Of a DNA stretch of 9,598 nt, positions 1 to 6,047 are shown piece after piece. The first letter of the stretch is position 1; each line of letters starts with the position of its first letter. The notes beneath the pieces were generated by a model. The model searched no databases and was not told the DNA's origin. It saw only the letters and a list, made by a program, of their open reading frames with translations. The stretch lies in assembly GCA_965366365.1 (NCBI GenBank), contig CBDUEV010000092.1, positions 1 to 9,598 of the forward strand. Direction: 5' to 3'. The DNA comes from CBDUEV01 sp965366365 (GTDB lineage: Bacteria; Actinomycetota; Acidimicrobiia; Spongiisociales; JAENVV01). The position numbers were made by a program, and so were the translations under genes.

Positions 1-83
1 CTCGACCGGGGGGTTGCGGTGGCCGTTCGTCGAGTGTGCTTCTGTGCGTCGTGGGGCTGCTTGTAGGCACGCTCGACCGGGGG
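1..83. repeat. 12-bp direct repeat downstream of ribA
   Basis: The 12-mer CTCGACCGGGGG occurs at 1-12 and again at 72-83, 71 bp apart, in the non-coding stretch that follows the ribA stop codon. GTCGAG at 29-34 is the inverse of CTCGAC in both copies, so either copy could pair with it. The first copy starts at the very first base of the window, so more units could lie to the left. No convincing gene or terminator with a U-tract is visible in 1-94. The function is unknown and the pair could be chance. Confidence 0.45.
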
Positions 84-94
84 TGAGAGAAGCG

Positions 95-790
95 CTAGAC
101 CACCTCTGCCGGTTCTCCCTGCTCGTTGAGGTCGATGAGGTGCCCGGATTTGGCGACCTTGGTGGCGAGGTAGTCCCGGTTGAAATCGGTCGCTTCCGTG
201 ACGTGGGGGAGGCGTTGGGTGACGGTCACCCCGTGCGCCTCGAGTCCTGCCACCTTCTTCGGGTTGTTCGTCATCAGTCTGATGGACCGCACCTTCAGCG
301 AGTGGAGCATGTGAGCCGCCACCCCGTAGTCACGGGAATCGTCCGGAAAACCGAGAGCGAGGTTCGCCTCGACCGTGTCGAGTCCAAAGTCCTGCAACCC
401 ATAGGCGCGGATCTTGTTGGTGAGGCCGATGCCTCGGCCCTCCTGGCGGAGGTACAAGAGGATGCCCCTCTCCATCCCACCGAGCTGGCGCAAGGCTGCC
501 TCGAGCTGATCGCGACAGTCACATCGCAACGACCCGACCACGTCGCCGGTCAGGCATTCAGAGTGAAGCCGGACCGGAACATCCTCGGCGTCGCAAACGT
601 CGCCCCGGATGAAGGCGGCGTGTTCCTTGTCGTCGGCGTTGTTGTGAAACGCAGCAGCCTGAAAGTCGCCAAAGCGCGTGGGTAGATCTGCCACGGCTGC
701 CAGGGCCACACAGGTCCCTTCCGCTCCCTCGCATATGTGGTTGGCGTCACTCTCGATGAGCGCATCGATCTGTTGTTTGGTCAGCGTCAT
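95..790 (-). CDS. ribA: GTP cyclohydrolase II (stand-alone RibA)
   Basis: Cytosolic enzyme of riboflavin synthesis. It opens the imidazole ring of GTP, releasing formate and pyrophosphate to give 2,5-diamino-6-ribosylamino-pyrimidinone phosphate. The 231-residue protein shows the family zinc site HSECLTGD...SLRCDC, with Cys79, Cys90 and Cys92 in the same 11+2 spacing as the E. coli enzyme. RQEGRGIGL lies at 115-123, the AYGLQD segment at 129-134 and TNNPKK at 174-179. The open frame runs back to 955, but ATG at 790 is chosen because GAGGGA sits 4 nt upstream and homology ends shortly after it. The protein is about 35 residues longer than E. coli RibA (196), mainly from an N-terminal extension carrying several Cys/His/Asp residues. 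It is not fused to RibB, unlike in many actinobacteria. No FMN riboswitch is recognisable in the 127 bp upstream. Function is near certain; the exact start is slightly less so. Confidence 0.95.
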   Translation of the reverse strand: MTLTKQQIDALIESDANHICEGAEGTCVALAAVADLPTRFGDFQAAAFHNNADDKEHAAFIRGDVCDAEDVPVRLHSECLTGDVVGSLRCDCRDQLEAALRQLGGMERGILLYLRQEGRGIGLTNKIRAYGLQDFGLDTVEANLALGFPDDSRDYGVAAHMLHSLKVRSIRLMTNNPKKVAGLEAHGVTVTQRLPHVTEATDFNRDYLATKVAKSGHLIDLNEQGEPAEVV

Positions 791-794
791 GGGG

Positions 795-800
795 TCCCTC
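795..800 (-). promoter_or_regulatory. Ribosome binding site deciding the ribA start
   Basis: On the minus strand GAGGGA is followed by CCCC and then the ATG at 790. This favours 790 over the upstream in-frame starts that would extend the protein by 55 residues of low-complexity, GC-driven sequence. Confidence 0.7.
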
Positions 801-917
801 GTTTGCTTCAACAGAGTGAAGTGTTCCCGAACGGCTGGCATTCCCTCGGCCCGAAAACGAGCGGGCCCGCCACGCCTAGCTCCGGCGTCTGCGGACCCGA
901 CGCTGGAGAAACTGGTG

Positions 918-1376
918 TCACCGTGCCGCGGTCGAGATGCCATCCAGGTCGGCACGCAGCAAGGCGGCGGTCTCCTCGTCGCCGATCACCTCCATAGCCG
1001 CCCGCGCCGCCCCTAGGTGCAGGTCGCGGGTCGCCTCGTCCTTCCCGACGGCGGCTGCGCGGGCCAGCGCCTCGTGCCCGTACCCCACGTAGAAGGGACC
1101 GAGGTCGTGTTCTTCGGCCAGCCGCAGCGCCTCGGCCCCATGATCGGCCGCCCGCGAGGCGTCACCTACCACCGCCCAGACACGGGCCACCTGCCACTCG
1201 CTCACCGAGAAGTTCTCGGGTGTCCCCACTCGCCGCCAATGCGCATACGAGGCGTAGGCGGCGGCCAGGAGCGCTCGGTCGTCGGCAGGGCTGCCCTGGT
1301 ATCCCTCGAGCAGCTCCCAGGTGTGATTGAACATCTGGGTGGCCATCAACCGGTGGCAATCACGATCGGACGTCAT
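918..1376 (-). CDS. TPR-like cytosolic protein of unknown function
   Basis: A 152-residue soluble, alpha-helical protein that resembles a recurrent actinobacterial family annotated only as tetratricopeptide-repeat or hypothetical. Features I recognise from that family are the N-terminal MFNHTWELLE helix (15-24), the AAAYASYAHWRRVGTPENFSV stretch (38-58), SEWQVARVWAVVGDASRAADHGAEALRLAEEHDL (59-92, a TPR-like helix pair) and the HEALARAAAV...A helix (101-110 onwards). No catalytic motif is visible, so a scaffold or protein-binding role is an inference. The frame is open to 1478, but ATG at 1376 is preferred: a CATAAT hexamer ends exactly 6 nt upstream, as expected for a leaderless transcript, and no Shine-Dalgarno is visible. 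It lies between an unrelated membrane protein and ribA, all on the minus strand, with gaps of 127-138 bp, so separate transcription is plausible. Confidence 0.8.
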   Translation of the reverse strand: MTSDRDCHRLMATQMFNHTWELLEGYQGSPADDRALLAAAYASYAHWRRVGTPENFSVSEWQVARVWAVVGDASRAADHGAEALRLAEEHDLGPFYVGYGHEALARAAAVGKDEATRDLHLGAARAAMEVIGDEETAALLRADLDGISTAAR

Positions 1377-1391
1377 GCCCGGATTATGCCA
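1377..1391 (-). promoter_or_regulatory. Putative extended -10 promoter, leaderless start of the TPR-like gene
   Basis: Reading the minus strand, TGG-CATAAT (an extended -10 TGn plus a hexamer matching TATAAT at 5 of 6) is followed by 6 nt and the ATG at 1376. That spacing puts the transcription start at or next to the A of the ATG. No good -35 box is seen 16-18 bp upstream. Confidence 0.5.
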
Positions 1392-1482
1392 ACCGCTCGG
1401 GTCGGCTGCGGACGGCTCTCGGCCCACCATCCACGGCCCAGCAGCCTTCAGCCAGGCGACGGTCGACCCAACGATCACCGGC

Positions 1483-1505
1483 GCGGCGACGCTCCTCGTC
1501 GGCGC
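1483..1505. terminator. Hairpin downstream of the 1515-1988 gene, U-less terminator candidate
   Basis: An inverted repeat with 8 of 9 pairs (CGACG/CGTCG, one G-G mismatch, then GCG/CGC) around the 5-nt loop CTCCT. It begins 10 nt after the stop codon of the minus-strand membrane protein gene. No T-run follows on either strand, so it would at best be a U-less terminator or an mRNA-stabilising stem. Confidence 0.3.
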
Positions 1506-1514
1506 AACTCTCGG

Positions 1515-1988
1515 TCAGTAGGAGCGATCCTCTTTGAACGGACTGGAGAAGAGCTTGAACAGTTCAACGAGGGAAGCAACGGCGATGCCAACGATGCTGA
1601 TCACGATGATGGTTCGCGCCACGGTGTCCCAGGCGAACTCCGGGTAGTCGGAGAAGTCGAACGGAAACACCTGCCACGTCCGAACCGAGACGGCCAGGCT
1701 GATGGCGTTCAAGCCCAGCTGGCACAAGGCCTTGAACCACCTGGGGTCGAAGGTGAGCCACATCAGGTTGGCCACGATGGACGCCCCCAGGGACACGTTG
1801 ATGATTCCGACCAGCTGGCCGAACTCGTCAGTGAGGAAGGGCACCCACCCCCACGCCAGGAGGTTGTTGACGATGACCAGGAGGGCGATGGCGATGGCGA
1901 TCGCCACCACGTAGCCGGCTCTCGACGCGGTGCGGCCCGATGGCGGCGGGGCGGTCTTGCGGGCAGTGGGAGTAACGAGTGTTTCCAT
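1515..1988 (-). CDS. Four-helix integral membrane protein, family unknown
   Basis: I do not recognise this 157-residue protein. After a short Pro/Ala/Thr-rich cytoplasmic N-terminus (1-24) there are four likely membrane segments: about 25-46, 59-80, 85-105 and 125-146. A short aromatic and acidic loop (PFDFSDYPEFAWD, 109-121) lies between TM3 and TM4, and a charged tail ending in KEDRSY follows. No catalytic or transport motif is obvious. ATG at 1988 is chosen over the upstream in-frame start at 2027 because a perfect GGAGG lies 4 nt before it. The gene is transcribed away from the 2146 gene across a 157-bp divergent region. A small inverted repeat (2010-2031) falls in its leader. A real gene by its hydrophobic periodicity and Shine-Dalgarno; the function is open. 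Confidence 0.8.
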   Translation of the reverse strand: METLVTPTARKTAPPPSGRTASRAGYVVAIAIAIALLVIVNNLLAWGWVPFLTDEFGQLVGIINVSLGASIVANLMWLTFDPRWFKALCQLGLNAISLAVSVRTWQVFPFDFSDYPEFAWDTVARTIIVISIVGIAVASLVELFKLFSSPFKEDRSY

Positions 1989-1992
1989 GGGT

Positions 1993-1997
1993 CCTCC
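1993..1997 (-). promoter_or_regulatory. Strong Shine-Dalgarno deciding the start at 1988
   Basis: On the minus strand TCTGGAGGACCCATG holds a consensus GGAGG 4 nt from the start codon. It excludes the 13-residue longer start at 2027. Confidence 0.8.
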
Positions 1998-2009
1998 AGA
2001 AACGTGGTC

Positions 2010-2031
2010 GAGGATCGCTGAGTCCATCCTC
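2010..2031. repeat. Inverted repeat in the divergent intergenic region
   Basis: GAGGAT (2010-2015) and ATCCTC (2026-2031) are perfect inverse copies around a 10-nt centre. The element lies 21 nt upstream of the 1988 start codon, so it would be in the 5' leader of that mRNA or act as an operator. Six-base arms are weak evidence. Confidence 0.25.
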
Positions 2032-2131
2032 TCGCGGGTCGGCGAGGCGTCGCTACGGTCGAAGGGCTCCTCCCGATGCCGCGGTCGGCTGCCTCGACGA
2101 GTCGGTCCGGCGCAAGCCTTCCCGATTCGCC

Positions 2132-2145
2132 TGTATCGTCAAGGG
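2132..2145 (+). promoter_or_regulatory. Putative -10 box for leaderless transcription of the 2146 gene
   Basis: TATCGT (2134-2139, fitting the actinobacterial TANNNT -10 pattern) is followed by exactly 6 nt (CAAGGG) and the GTG start at 2146. AAGGGG directly abuts the GTG and is too close to act as a normal Shine-Dalgarno. No clear -35 box is present. Confidence 0.5.
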
Positions 2146-2694
2146 GTGCATGTTTTCCTTCTCTTCCTGGTTCTCTCGGTGCCGATCGGCGGCGCCTTCG
2201 GCGAAGCGGTGGCAGAGGGCACCGTGGTGGGCAATGGGGTGATCTCCATCGAGCTGGAGGTCGAGGTTCCGGGAGCGACTTCGGTGGTCGCCCACATCCT
2301 GGATCCCGGCGACGACCAGATGACTCTGGCCATGAATCCGCGCGCCGGGGACGTCTTCGCCGTTGCAGCCGAGGTCGAGCAGGCCGACCTCATCGTCGTG
2401 TTCGAAATCCTCGACGGTCGAGAGACCATTGTCTCCCGACCGGTCAATCTCAGTGAGCTGGGAGTCGACCCGGGTGTCCTGGGGTCCGTGGTTCCACCCA
2501 ACCTGCTCACCTCCGACGCTGAAGAAGAAGCGGCCGAGGGTGTGCTCACGCCGGCGATTCGACGGAACCTGTGGCTGGCGGTGGCGCTGGCCGCCGGAGC
2601 CCTCTCTCTGCTGGCCGTGTGGGCGGCGGGGCCGAAGCCTGGTCCGGAAACCCCGGATTCCGAACCCGCCGAGGCCGACCTCCCTGCCGTCTGA
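2146..2694 (+). CDS. Secreted or membrane-anchored protein, unknown family
   Basis: I do not recognise this 182-residue protein. It starts with a hydrophobic stretch without the usual basic n-region (HVFLLFLVLSVPIGGAFGEAVA, 2-23) that looks like a signal peptide or anchor with possible cleavage after AVA. A beta-rich domain follows (about 25-120), with repeated Val/Ile strands and an ILDPGDDQMTL segment. An acidic linker (TSDAEEEAAEG, 122-132) leads to a C-terminal membrane helix (about 141-161) and a Pro/Glu-rich tail. This layout resembles a small cell-surface sensor or receptor domain on a membrane stalk, but that is only inference. The open frame extends to 1930. GTG at 2146 is preferred because coding character and the signal peptide begin there and a -10 box sits 6 nt upstream. 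Its stop TGA directly abuts the ATG of the GNAT gene, so the two are probably translationally coupled. Confidence 0.75.
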   Translation: MHVFLLFLVLSVPIGGAFGEAVAEGTVVGNGVISIELEVEVPGATSVVAHILDPGDDQMTLAMNPRAGDVFAVAAEVEQADLIVVFEILDGRETIVSRPVNLSELGVDPGVLGSVVPPNLLTSDAEEEAAEGVLTPAIRRNLWLAVALAAGALSLLAVWAAGPKPGPETPDSEPAEADLPAV

Positions 2695-3243
2695 ATGTCC
2701 ATCCGCCCGGCCATCTTCGACGATGCCAAAGTCATTGCCGAGGTAGAAGTGGCGGCATGGAGAGCTGCCTACGCCCAATTGCTGGCCGCCGACTCCCTGG
2801 CGGGTCTCTCGGTTGACAGGGCAGCCGCCGCATGGCGTGGGTTCCTGCTCGACGTGCCGGCTGACTCCGGTGTACTGGTGGCGGTGGCCGACGAGCGGGT
2901 GTGTGGTTTCGTCTCCTATGGCCCGGCTGCCGACTCCTTCCGAGCCGACCGAATCGGCGAGGTCCGGTCGTTGTACGTCGCTCCGGAGGCGTGGCGGGCC
3001 GGGCACGGTCGTGCGCTTCTCTCCGAGGCCGAGGCGAAGCTCGCCGCGCACGGTTTCCGGACGGCGATTCTCTGGGTTCTGCCGGGAAACCAACCCGCTC
3101 GGCGATTCTACGAAACGTGCGGCTGGAACGACGATCAGATCGAAAGGGTCGGCTCCCTCGGCGGCCGGCCGGTTCCTCACGTTCGCTATTCCCTCCCCAT
3201 GGCCCGAGAGGCGAAGGAGAGCCCGACCGGGCCGTTATCCTGA
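2695..3243 (+). CDS. GNAT-family N-acetyltransferase
   Basis: A 182-residue GCN5-related acetyltransferase that would transfer an acetyl group from acetyl-CoA to an unknown amine. The N-terminal SIRPAIFDDAKVIAEVEVAAWRAAY (2-26) is the typical substrate-side strand and helix of RimI-like GNATs. Motif A is EVRSLYVAPEAWRAGHGRALL (89-109), with the acetyl-CoA pyrophosphate loop R-A-G-H-G-R. Motif B is ILWVLPGNQPARRFYETCGW (125-144). The usual Q/R-x-x-G-x-G is present as RAGHGR. The ATG abuts the upstream TGA (TGAATG) with no intervening base, so the start is probably used by translational coupling. The C-terminal 12 residues are hydrophilic and not conserved. The substrate cannot be told from sequence; the neighbour (an unknown surface protein) does not point to one. 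Confidence 0.92.
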   Translation: MSIRPAIFDDAKVIAEVEVAAWRAAYAQLLAADSLAGLSVDRAAAAWRGFLLDVPADSGVLVAVADERVCGFVSYGPAADSFRADRIGEVRSLYVAPEAWRAGHGRALLSEAEAKLAAHGFRTAILWVLPGNQPARRFYETCGWNDDQIERVGSLGGRPVPHVRYSLPMAREAKESPTGPLS

Positions 3244-3259
3244 CACCCAGCCGCTGCCC

Positions 3260-3266
3260 AAGGAAG
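3260..3266 (+). promoter_or_regulatory. Ribosome binding site for the first UPF0145 gene
   Basis: AAGGAAG lies 8 nt before the ATG at 3275. It fixes the start well downstream of the open frame's beginning at 2813, the rest of which is a shadow of the GNAT gene. Confidence 0.7.
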
Positions 3267-3274
3267 TGAACCCA

Positions 3275-3748
3275 ATGATCGTCGTCAACACCGAGACCAT
3301 TCCCGGACATGACATCCTCGAAATCAAAGGCCTCGTCCAAGGCAACACCATTCGGGCGAAGCATCTCGGCCGCGACATCGGTGCCGGGCTCAAGAACCTC
3401 GTCGGCGGCGAGCTGACCGGGTACACAGAACTGCTCACCGAGTCGCGTCGCGAGGCCTTGGATCGCATGCTGGGTCAGGCTCGCCAGTTGGGGGCCAACG
3501 CGGTCGTGAACGTCCGTTTCACCACCTCCTCGGTGGCTGCGGGCGCGGCGGAACTGTACGCCTACGGCACCGCCGTCGTCGCGCAACCGGTCGCCAGCCG
3601 GGCCGAGCCGACCCAGGCCACTGTGGCGGCGCCTTCCGCCTCGTCAGCAGCGCAGGCCAGCCCGAGCCCGTCGGTGCCGGCGCAGCCGGCAGCCGTTCCT
3701 CCGCCCCCGCCCGCGGGAGACGGCGGAACGTCGGCGAGCCCGTTCTAG
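3275..3748 (+). CDS. UPF0145/YbjQ-family protein with Ala/Pro/Ser-rich tail
   Basis: Member of the UPF0145 (YbjQ, PF01906) family, called putative heavy-metal-binding but without an established biochemical role. The core, residues 1-104, has the hallmark order: TETIPGHDILEIKGLVQGNTI (6-26), RDIGAGLKNLVGGEL (33-47), YTELLTESRREALDRM (50-65), GANAVVNVRF (73-82) and ELYAYGTAV (93-101). The family normally ends here at about 105 residues, probably as a pentameric ring. This copy adds a roughly 53-residue low-complexity tail rich in Ala, Pro and Ser with a run of five prolines, likely a disordered or interaction segment. It lacks the Cys/His cluster expected of a classic metal site. It is followed 3 nt later by a paralogue with a membrane anchor, so the two may form a mixed oligomer at the membrane (inference). 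Confidence 0.9.
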   Translation: MIVVNTETIPGHDILEIKGLVQGNTIRAKHLGRDIGAGLKNLVGGELTGYTELLTESRREALDRMLGQARQLGANAVVNVRFTTSSVAAGAAELYAYGTAVVAQPVASRAEPTQATVAAPSASSAAQASPSPSVPAQPAAVPPPPPAGDGGTSASPF

Positions 3749-3751
3749 GCG

Positions 3752-4225
3752 ATGACTGACCTCATCGTCGTACTCGCCTACCTTGCGATTCCGATCATCC
3801 TCTTGGCGGTTGGGTTCTTCTTCGGTCGGTACAACGAGCGGAAGCACTACGAAGATATCGAAAGGCGAGAGAAGCTCCACGCCGGGTTTGTCGTGACCAA
3901 TCTGAAAACGCCGGCGGGGTTCGCCGAGCCGGCCGGTGGGACGCTCGTGATCGGAGCGACCGTAGTGGCGTCCGACTACCTGAAGACGTTCCTTGCGAAC
4001 TTCAAGAACCTGTTCGGCGGGGAGCTCAAGTCGTTCGCCACCCTCATGGATCGCTCCCGCCGAGAAGCCCGGCTCCGGATGGTGGAGGAAGCGCGGCGCA
4101 AGGGCGCCGTCGGCGTGATCAACGTTCGCTTTGAGACGTCGCAGATCGGCGCAGCGACCAATCAGTCGAAGGGGTCGGGGATGAGCGAAGTCATCTGCTA
4201 CGGCACCGCCATCATGCCCACCTGA
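3752..4225 (+). CDS. Membrane-anchored UPF0145/YbjQ-family paralogue
   Basis: Second UPF0145-family protein, 157 residues like its neighbour but built differently. An N-terminal membrane helix (about 4-24, LIVVLAYLAIPIILLAVGFF) is followed by a charged juxtamembrane stretch (GRYNERKHYEDIERREK, 25-41) and then the UPF0145 core. Shared signatures with the preceding protein include KNLFGGEL (85-92), SRREARLRM (102-110), GVINVRFETS (121-130) and ICYGTA (148-153). The positive juxtamembrane region predicts that the core is cytoplasmic. The ATG lies 3 nt after the stop of the first paralogue and no Shine-Dalgarno is visible, so translation is probably coupled. The pair looks like an old tandem duplication with loss or gain of the anchor. 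Function unknown; a membrane-associated scaffold is an inference. Confidence 0.88.
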   Translation: MTDLIVVLAYLAIPIILLAVGFFFGRYNERKHYEDIERREKLHAGFVVTNLKTPAGFAEPAGGTLVIGATVVASDYLKTFLANFKNLFGGELKSFATLMDRSRREARLRMVEEARRKGAVGVINVRFETSQIGAATNQSKGSGMSEVICYGTAIMPT

Positions 4226-4228
4226 CCC

Positions 4229-4978
4229 ATGGACCATGATCGGCGCCTTCGTGACGAAGGGCTCGAAAACGAGCCGGCTTTGGGCGGCGCCAATCTCCTC
4301 TGGGGCTATGACGACGTACGGGACGAGCCGGGATTCGTGGAGAGCGGCGCCGACGCGGGGAACCCTCACGAAGCTCTGGGGGACGAGCCCGCCCTGGCCG
4401 ACACCGTCGGCCTCGACACGTACGGTTCGCTCTACCGCCGGCGCCGAGCCGAGGTGCCGGCCACCGGGAAAGGACTGACGCTCGGCCTGATCGCCACGGC
4501 CATGGTGCCGCTCCCCATTGTTGGGATCTTCATCCTTCAGGCCGGCGGCACCCCCTTCTTCCGGGCGATCGCCGCCACCGTACTCCTACCGGTGGTACTC
4601 GAGGTGCTCAAACCGGCGGCCGCCCTGGCCGTGGTCGAGGGTCGACCGTGGCTCATTTCCGATCGCGCCTCCCTGGTGGGTGCGCATGTCGTGGGAGGGC
4701 TCGGTTTTGGTGTGGTGTTGTACGGTCTCATCGCCCTTGGCCCGCTGCTCGTCGGGGTGTCGTATTCGCCGATCCGTTTGGGCGTCGCCATGGCGCTCCA
4801 CTCATTGACCGCGCTGATATCCGGGCTGGGGGTGGCCAAGGTGTGGGCCGTCACCGATGAGCAAGGGACGCCGCCGGTCCTGCGAGCAGCGGTGCCGTAC
4901 GTGCTGGCTGCGGTAGCCGTCCACGCTGCGTACGGAATCATCGTTCTGACGGTCGCCGACTCCAGCTGGGCGTTCTGA
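4229..4978 (+). CDS. Polytopic membrane protein, degenerate PrsW-like
   Basis: A 249-residue membrane protein. The first 78 residues are hydrophilic and acidic, ending in a basic patch (YRRRRAE, 69-75). About six hydrophobic segments follow: roughly 82-104, 112-136, 148-172, 183-206 and 217-243 (the last may be two). The order of motifs resembles PrsW/CPBP-type intramembrane proteases. LLPVVLEVLKPAAAL (119-133) stands in place of the EExxK helix but has Leu for the first Glu (E125 and K128 kept). GGLGFGVVLYGLIAL (156-170) lacks the second-helix Glu/Asn. RLGVAMALHSLTALISGLG (183-201) keeps the His (H191). VHAAYG (231-236) keeps His but has Gly for Asn. If the alignment is right, the catalytic set is broken and this is a pseudoprotease or a binding protein. 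The ATG lies 3 nt after the previous stop. PrsW kinship is my reading, not certain. Confidence 0.75.
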   Translation: MDHDRRLRDEGLENEPALGGANLLWGYDDVRDEPGFVESGADAGNPHEALGDEPALADTVGLDTYGSLYRRRRAEVPATGKGLTLGLIATAMVPLPIVGIFILQAGGTPFFRAIAATVLLPVVLEVLKPAAALAVVEGRPWLISDRASLVGAHVVGGLGFGVVLYGLIALGPLLVGVSYSPIRLGVAMALHSLTALISGLGVAKVWAVTDEQGTPPVLRAAVPYVLAAVAVHAAYGIIVLTVADSSWAF

Positions 4979-4979
4979 A

Positions 4980-6047
4980 TCAGTCCTCGAACAGGTCCTC
5001 GTCGAAGCCTGTCCATGCGTAGTCCTCGAGACCGTCGCTGGGCTTGGGGCGACGGAACCGCTCCTTCGCCGATGTGGCCGCTTCGCCGGCCCGATCCGAC
5101 CATTCCGCCAGGATCTTGGCAAGGGGGTCGTCCGATTCGGCGAGGTTCTCTCGGTAGGCGGCGATGGCGGTTCCGACGTCGGCACGAACGGGCTCATCGC
5201 CACCGTCGCGCGGGTAGCTGCCCGACAGGATGGCGTCGTACTCGCCGCCTTCGACGAAACGCAGGGCCTCGGCGAGCCGGCTCACCGCAAACGGGTGAGA
5301 CGCAAAGCGGCTGTTGAGCACCTTGAAGAGGCTGTCGGTGACCGTCCCCTCCGCTTCATAGGCTCGGGCCTGCGATTTGAAGGCCTCGAGGTTCATCTGG
5401 TCGACCCTCGTTCCCCCGGCCATCTTCATGTGAGCGCGGAAGCCGGCCTCTGGGTCCTGGACCGCCAGGAGCCCGGCCCGATCGGCCGACAGTTCCGACT
5501 TCCGGTCCCATTCGCGCAGCGCCATGATGAGGGTGACGAGCGGAATCTGGGTGAGTGGCAGCCCGAGCCGAACGATCGAGAGCTGGATGAGGAGTCCCAG
5601 CATCGTCTTGTACAGCGCATGCCCGGACATCATGTGGCCGAGCTCGTGGCCGAGCACGAAGTGGAGTTCGTCGTCGTCGAGGATCTCGAGGCTCGACGAG
5701 TGAAAGACGATGAAGGGTCGATCGAGGCCGATCGTACGGGCGTTGAGGAGCGGCGTCTGGGCTACGTAGAGCTCCGGGATCTCCTCGATGTCGAGCACCG
5801 CGCAGCATTCCATGAAGCGCTCGTGGACCCGGCCGAACTGGTATTCGCCGACCTGAACGGCGTTGGCCTGGTGAAAGAGGCGGAGGCTTCGTTCTCCCAC
5901 CACCCCGAAGAGCTTCCTCAGTACGAGGTCGAACCCGGGGAGCTTCCGGAGGGCGGCGAGAGCGGCGCGATCGGCGGGATGCTCCCACGCCCGGGGAGCG
6001 ATGCCGGTGAGCACCGTCCGACCGTGCTCGGTGAGTGTCTCGGTCAC
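4980..6047 (-). CDS. M48-family zinc metallopeptidase
   Basis: A 355-residue member of peptidase family M48 (Ste24/HtpX-like). It has the zinc-binding HELGH at 134-138 followed by MMSGHALYKT, and the third zinc ligand in SELSADRAG (Glu185), both in the standard spacing. Between them a long hydrophobic stretch (about 149-178) probably sits in the membrane or forms a hydrophobic hairpin. The N-terminal part (LRKLFGVVGERSLRLFHQANAVQV, 43-66) and PELYVAQTPLLNARTIGLDRPFIVFHSSSLEIL (91-123) are typical of stand-alone M48 proteases without HtpX's four helices. The C-terminus (about 295-355) is acidic and likely disordered. GTG at 6047 overlaps the HAD gene's TGA as GTGA, so translation is coupled. 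Its stop lies one base from the stop of the convergent PrsW-like gene. The substrate is unknown; membrane-protein quality control is the usual guess for the family. Confidence 0.92.
   Translation of the reverse strand: MTETLTEHGRTVLTGIAPRAWEHPADRAALAALRKLPGFDLVLRKLFGVVGERSLRLFHQANAVQVGEYQFGRVHERFMECCAVLDIEEIPELYVAQTPLLNARTIGLDRPFIVFHSSSLEILDDDELHFVLGHELGHMMSGHALYKTMLGLLIQLSIVRLGLPLTQIPLVTLIMALREWDRKSELSADRAGLLAVQDPEAGFRAHMKMAGGTRVDQMNLEAFKSQARAYEAEGTVTDSLFKVLNSRFASHPFAVSRLAEALRFVEGGEYDAILSGSYPRDGGDEPVRADVGTAIAAYRENLAESDDPLAKILAEWSDRAGEAATSAKERFRRPKPSDGLEDYAWTGFDEDLFED

Noticed and set aside
14..685. Plus-strand open frame opposite ribA
   Set aside because: It is antisense to a gene with intact catalytic residues. 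The apparent protein has no recognisable family.
791..917. FMN riboswitch upstream of ribA
   Set aside because: The conserved RFN-element blocks are not recognisable on the minus strand of this 127-bp gap, and only a ribosome binding site stands out.
1017..2021. Plus-strand open frame (334 codons) over 1017-2021
   Set aside because: It spans two minus-strand genes and their intergenic gap. The minus-strand genes have a TPR-like family match and a membrane protein with a consensus ribosome binding site.
2053..3180. Long minus-strand open frame (375 codons) opposite the surface-protein and GNAT genes
   Set aside because: The translation is Arg/Gly/His-rich low-complexity sequence without recognisable motifs, while the plus strand holds clear families. 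It is a GC-driven shadow frame.
2732..3586. Minus-strand open frame (284 codons) opposite GNAT and UPF0145
   Set aside because: No family-like sequence is visible. Both opposite genes are clearly coding.
3644..4369. Minus-strand open frame (241 codons) opposite the second UPF0145 gene
   Set aside because: It overlaps a clear family member on the plus strand and crosses two tight gene junctions. No domain is visible.
4971..4990. Terminator at the convergent junction of the PrsW-like and M48 genes
   Set aside because: Only a 4-bp CTGA/TCAG inverted repeat around one base is present. That is too short for a terminator stem.
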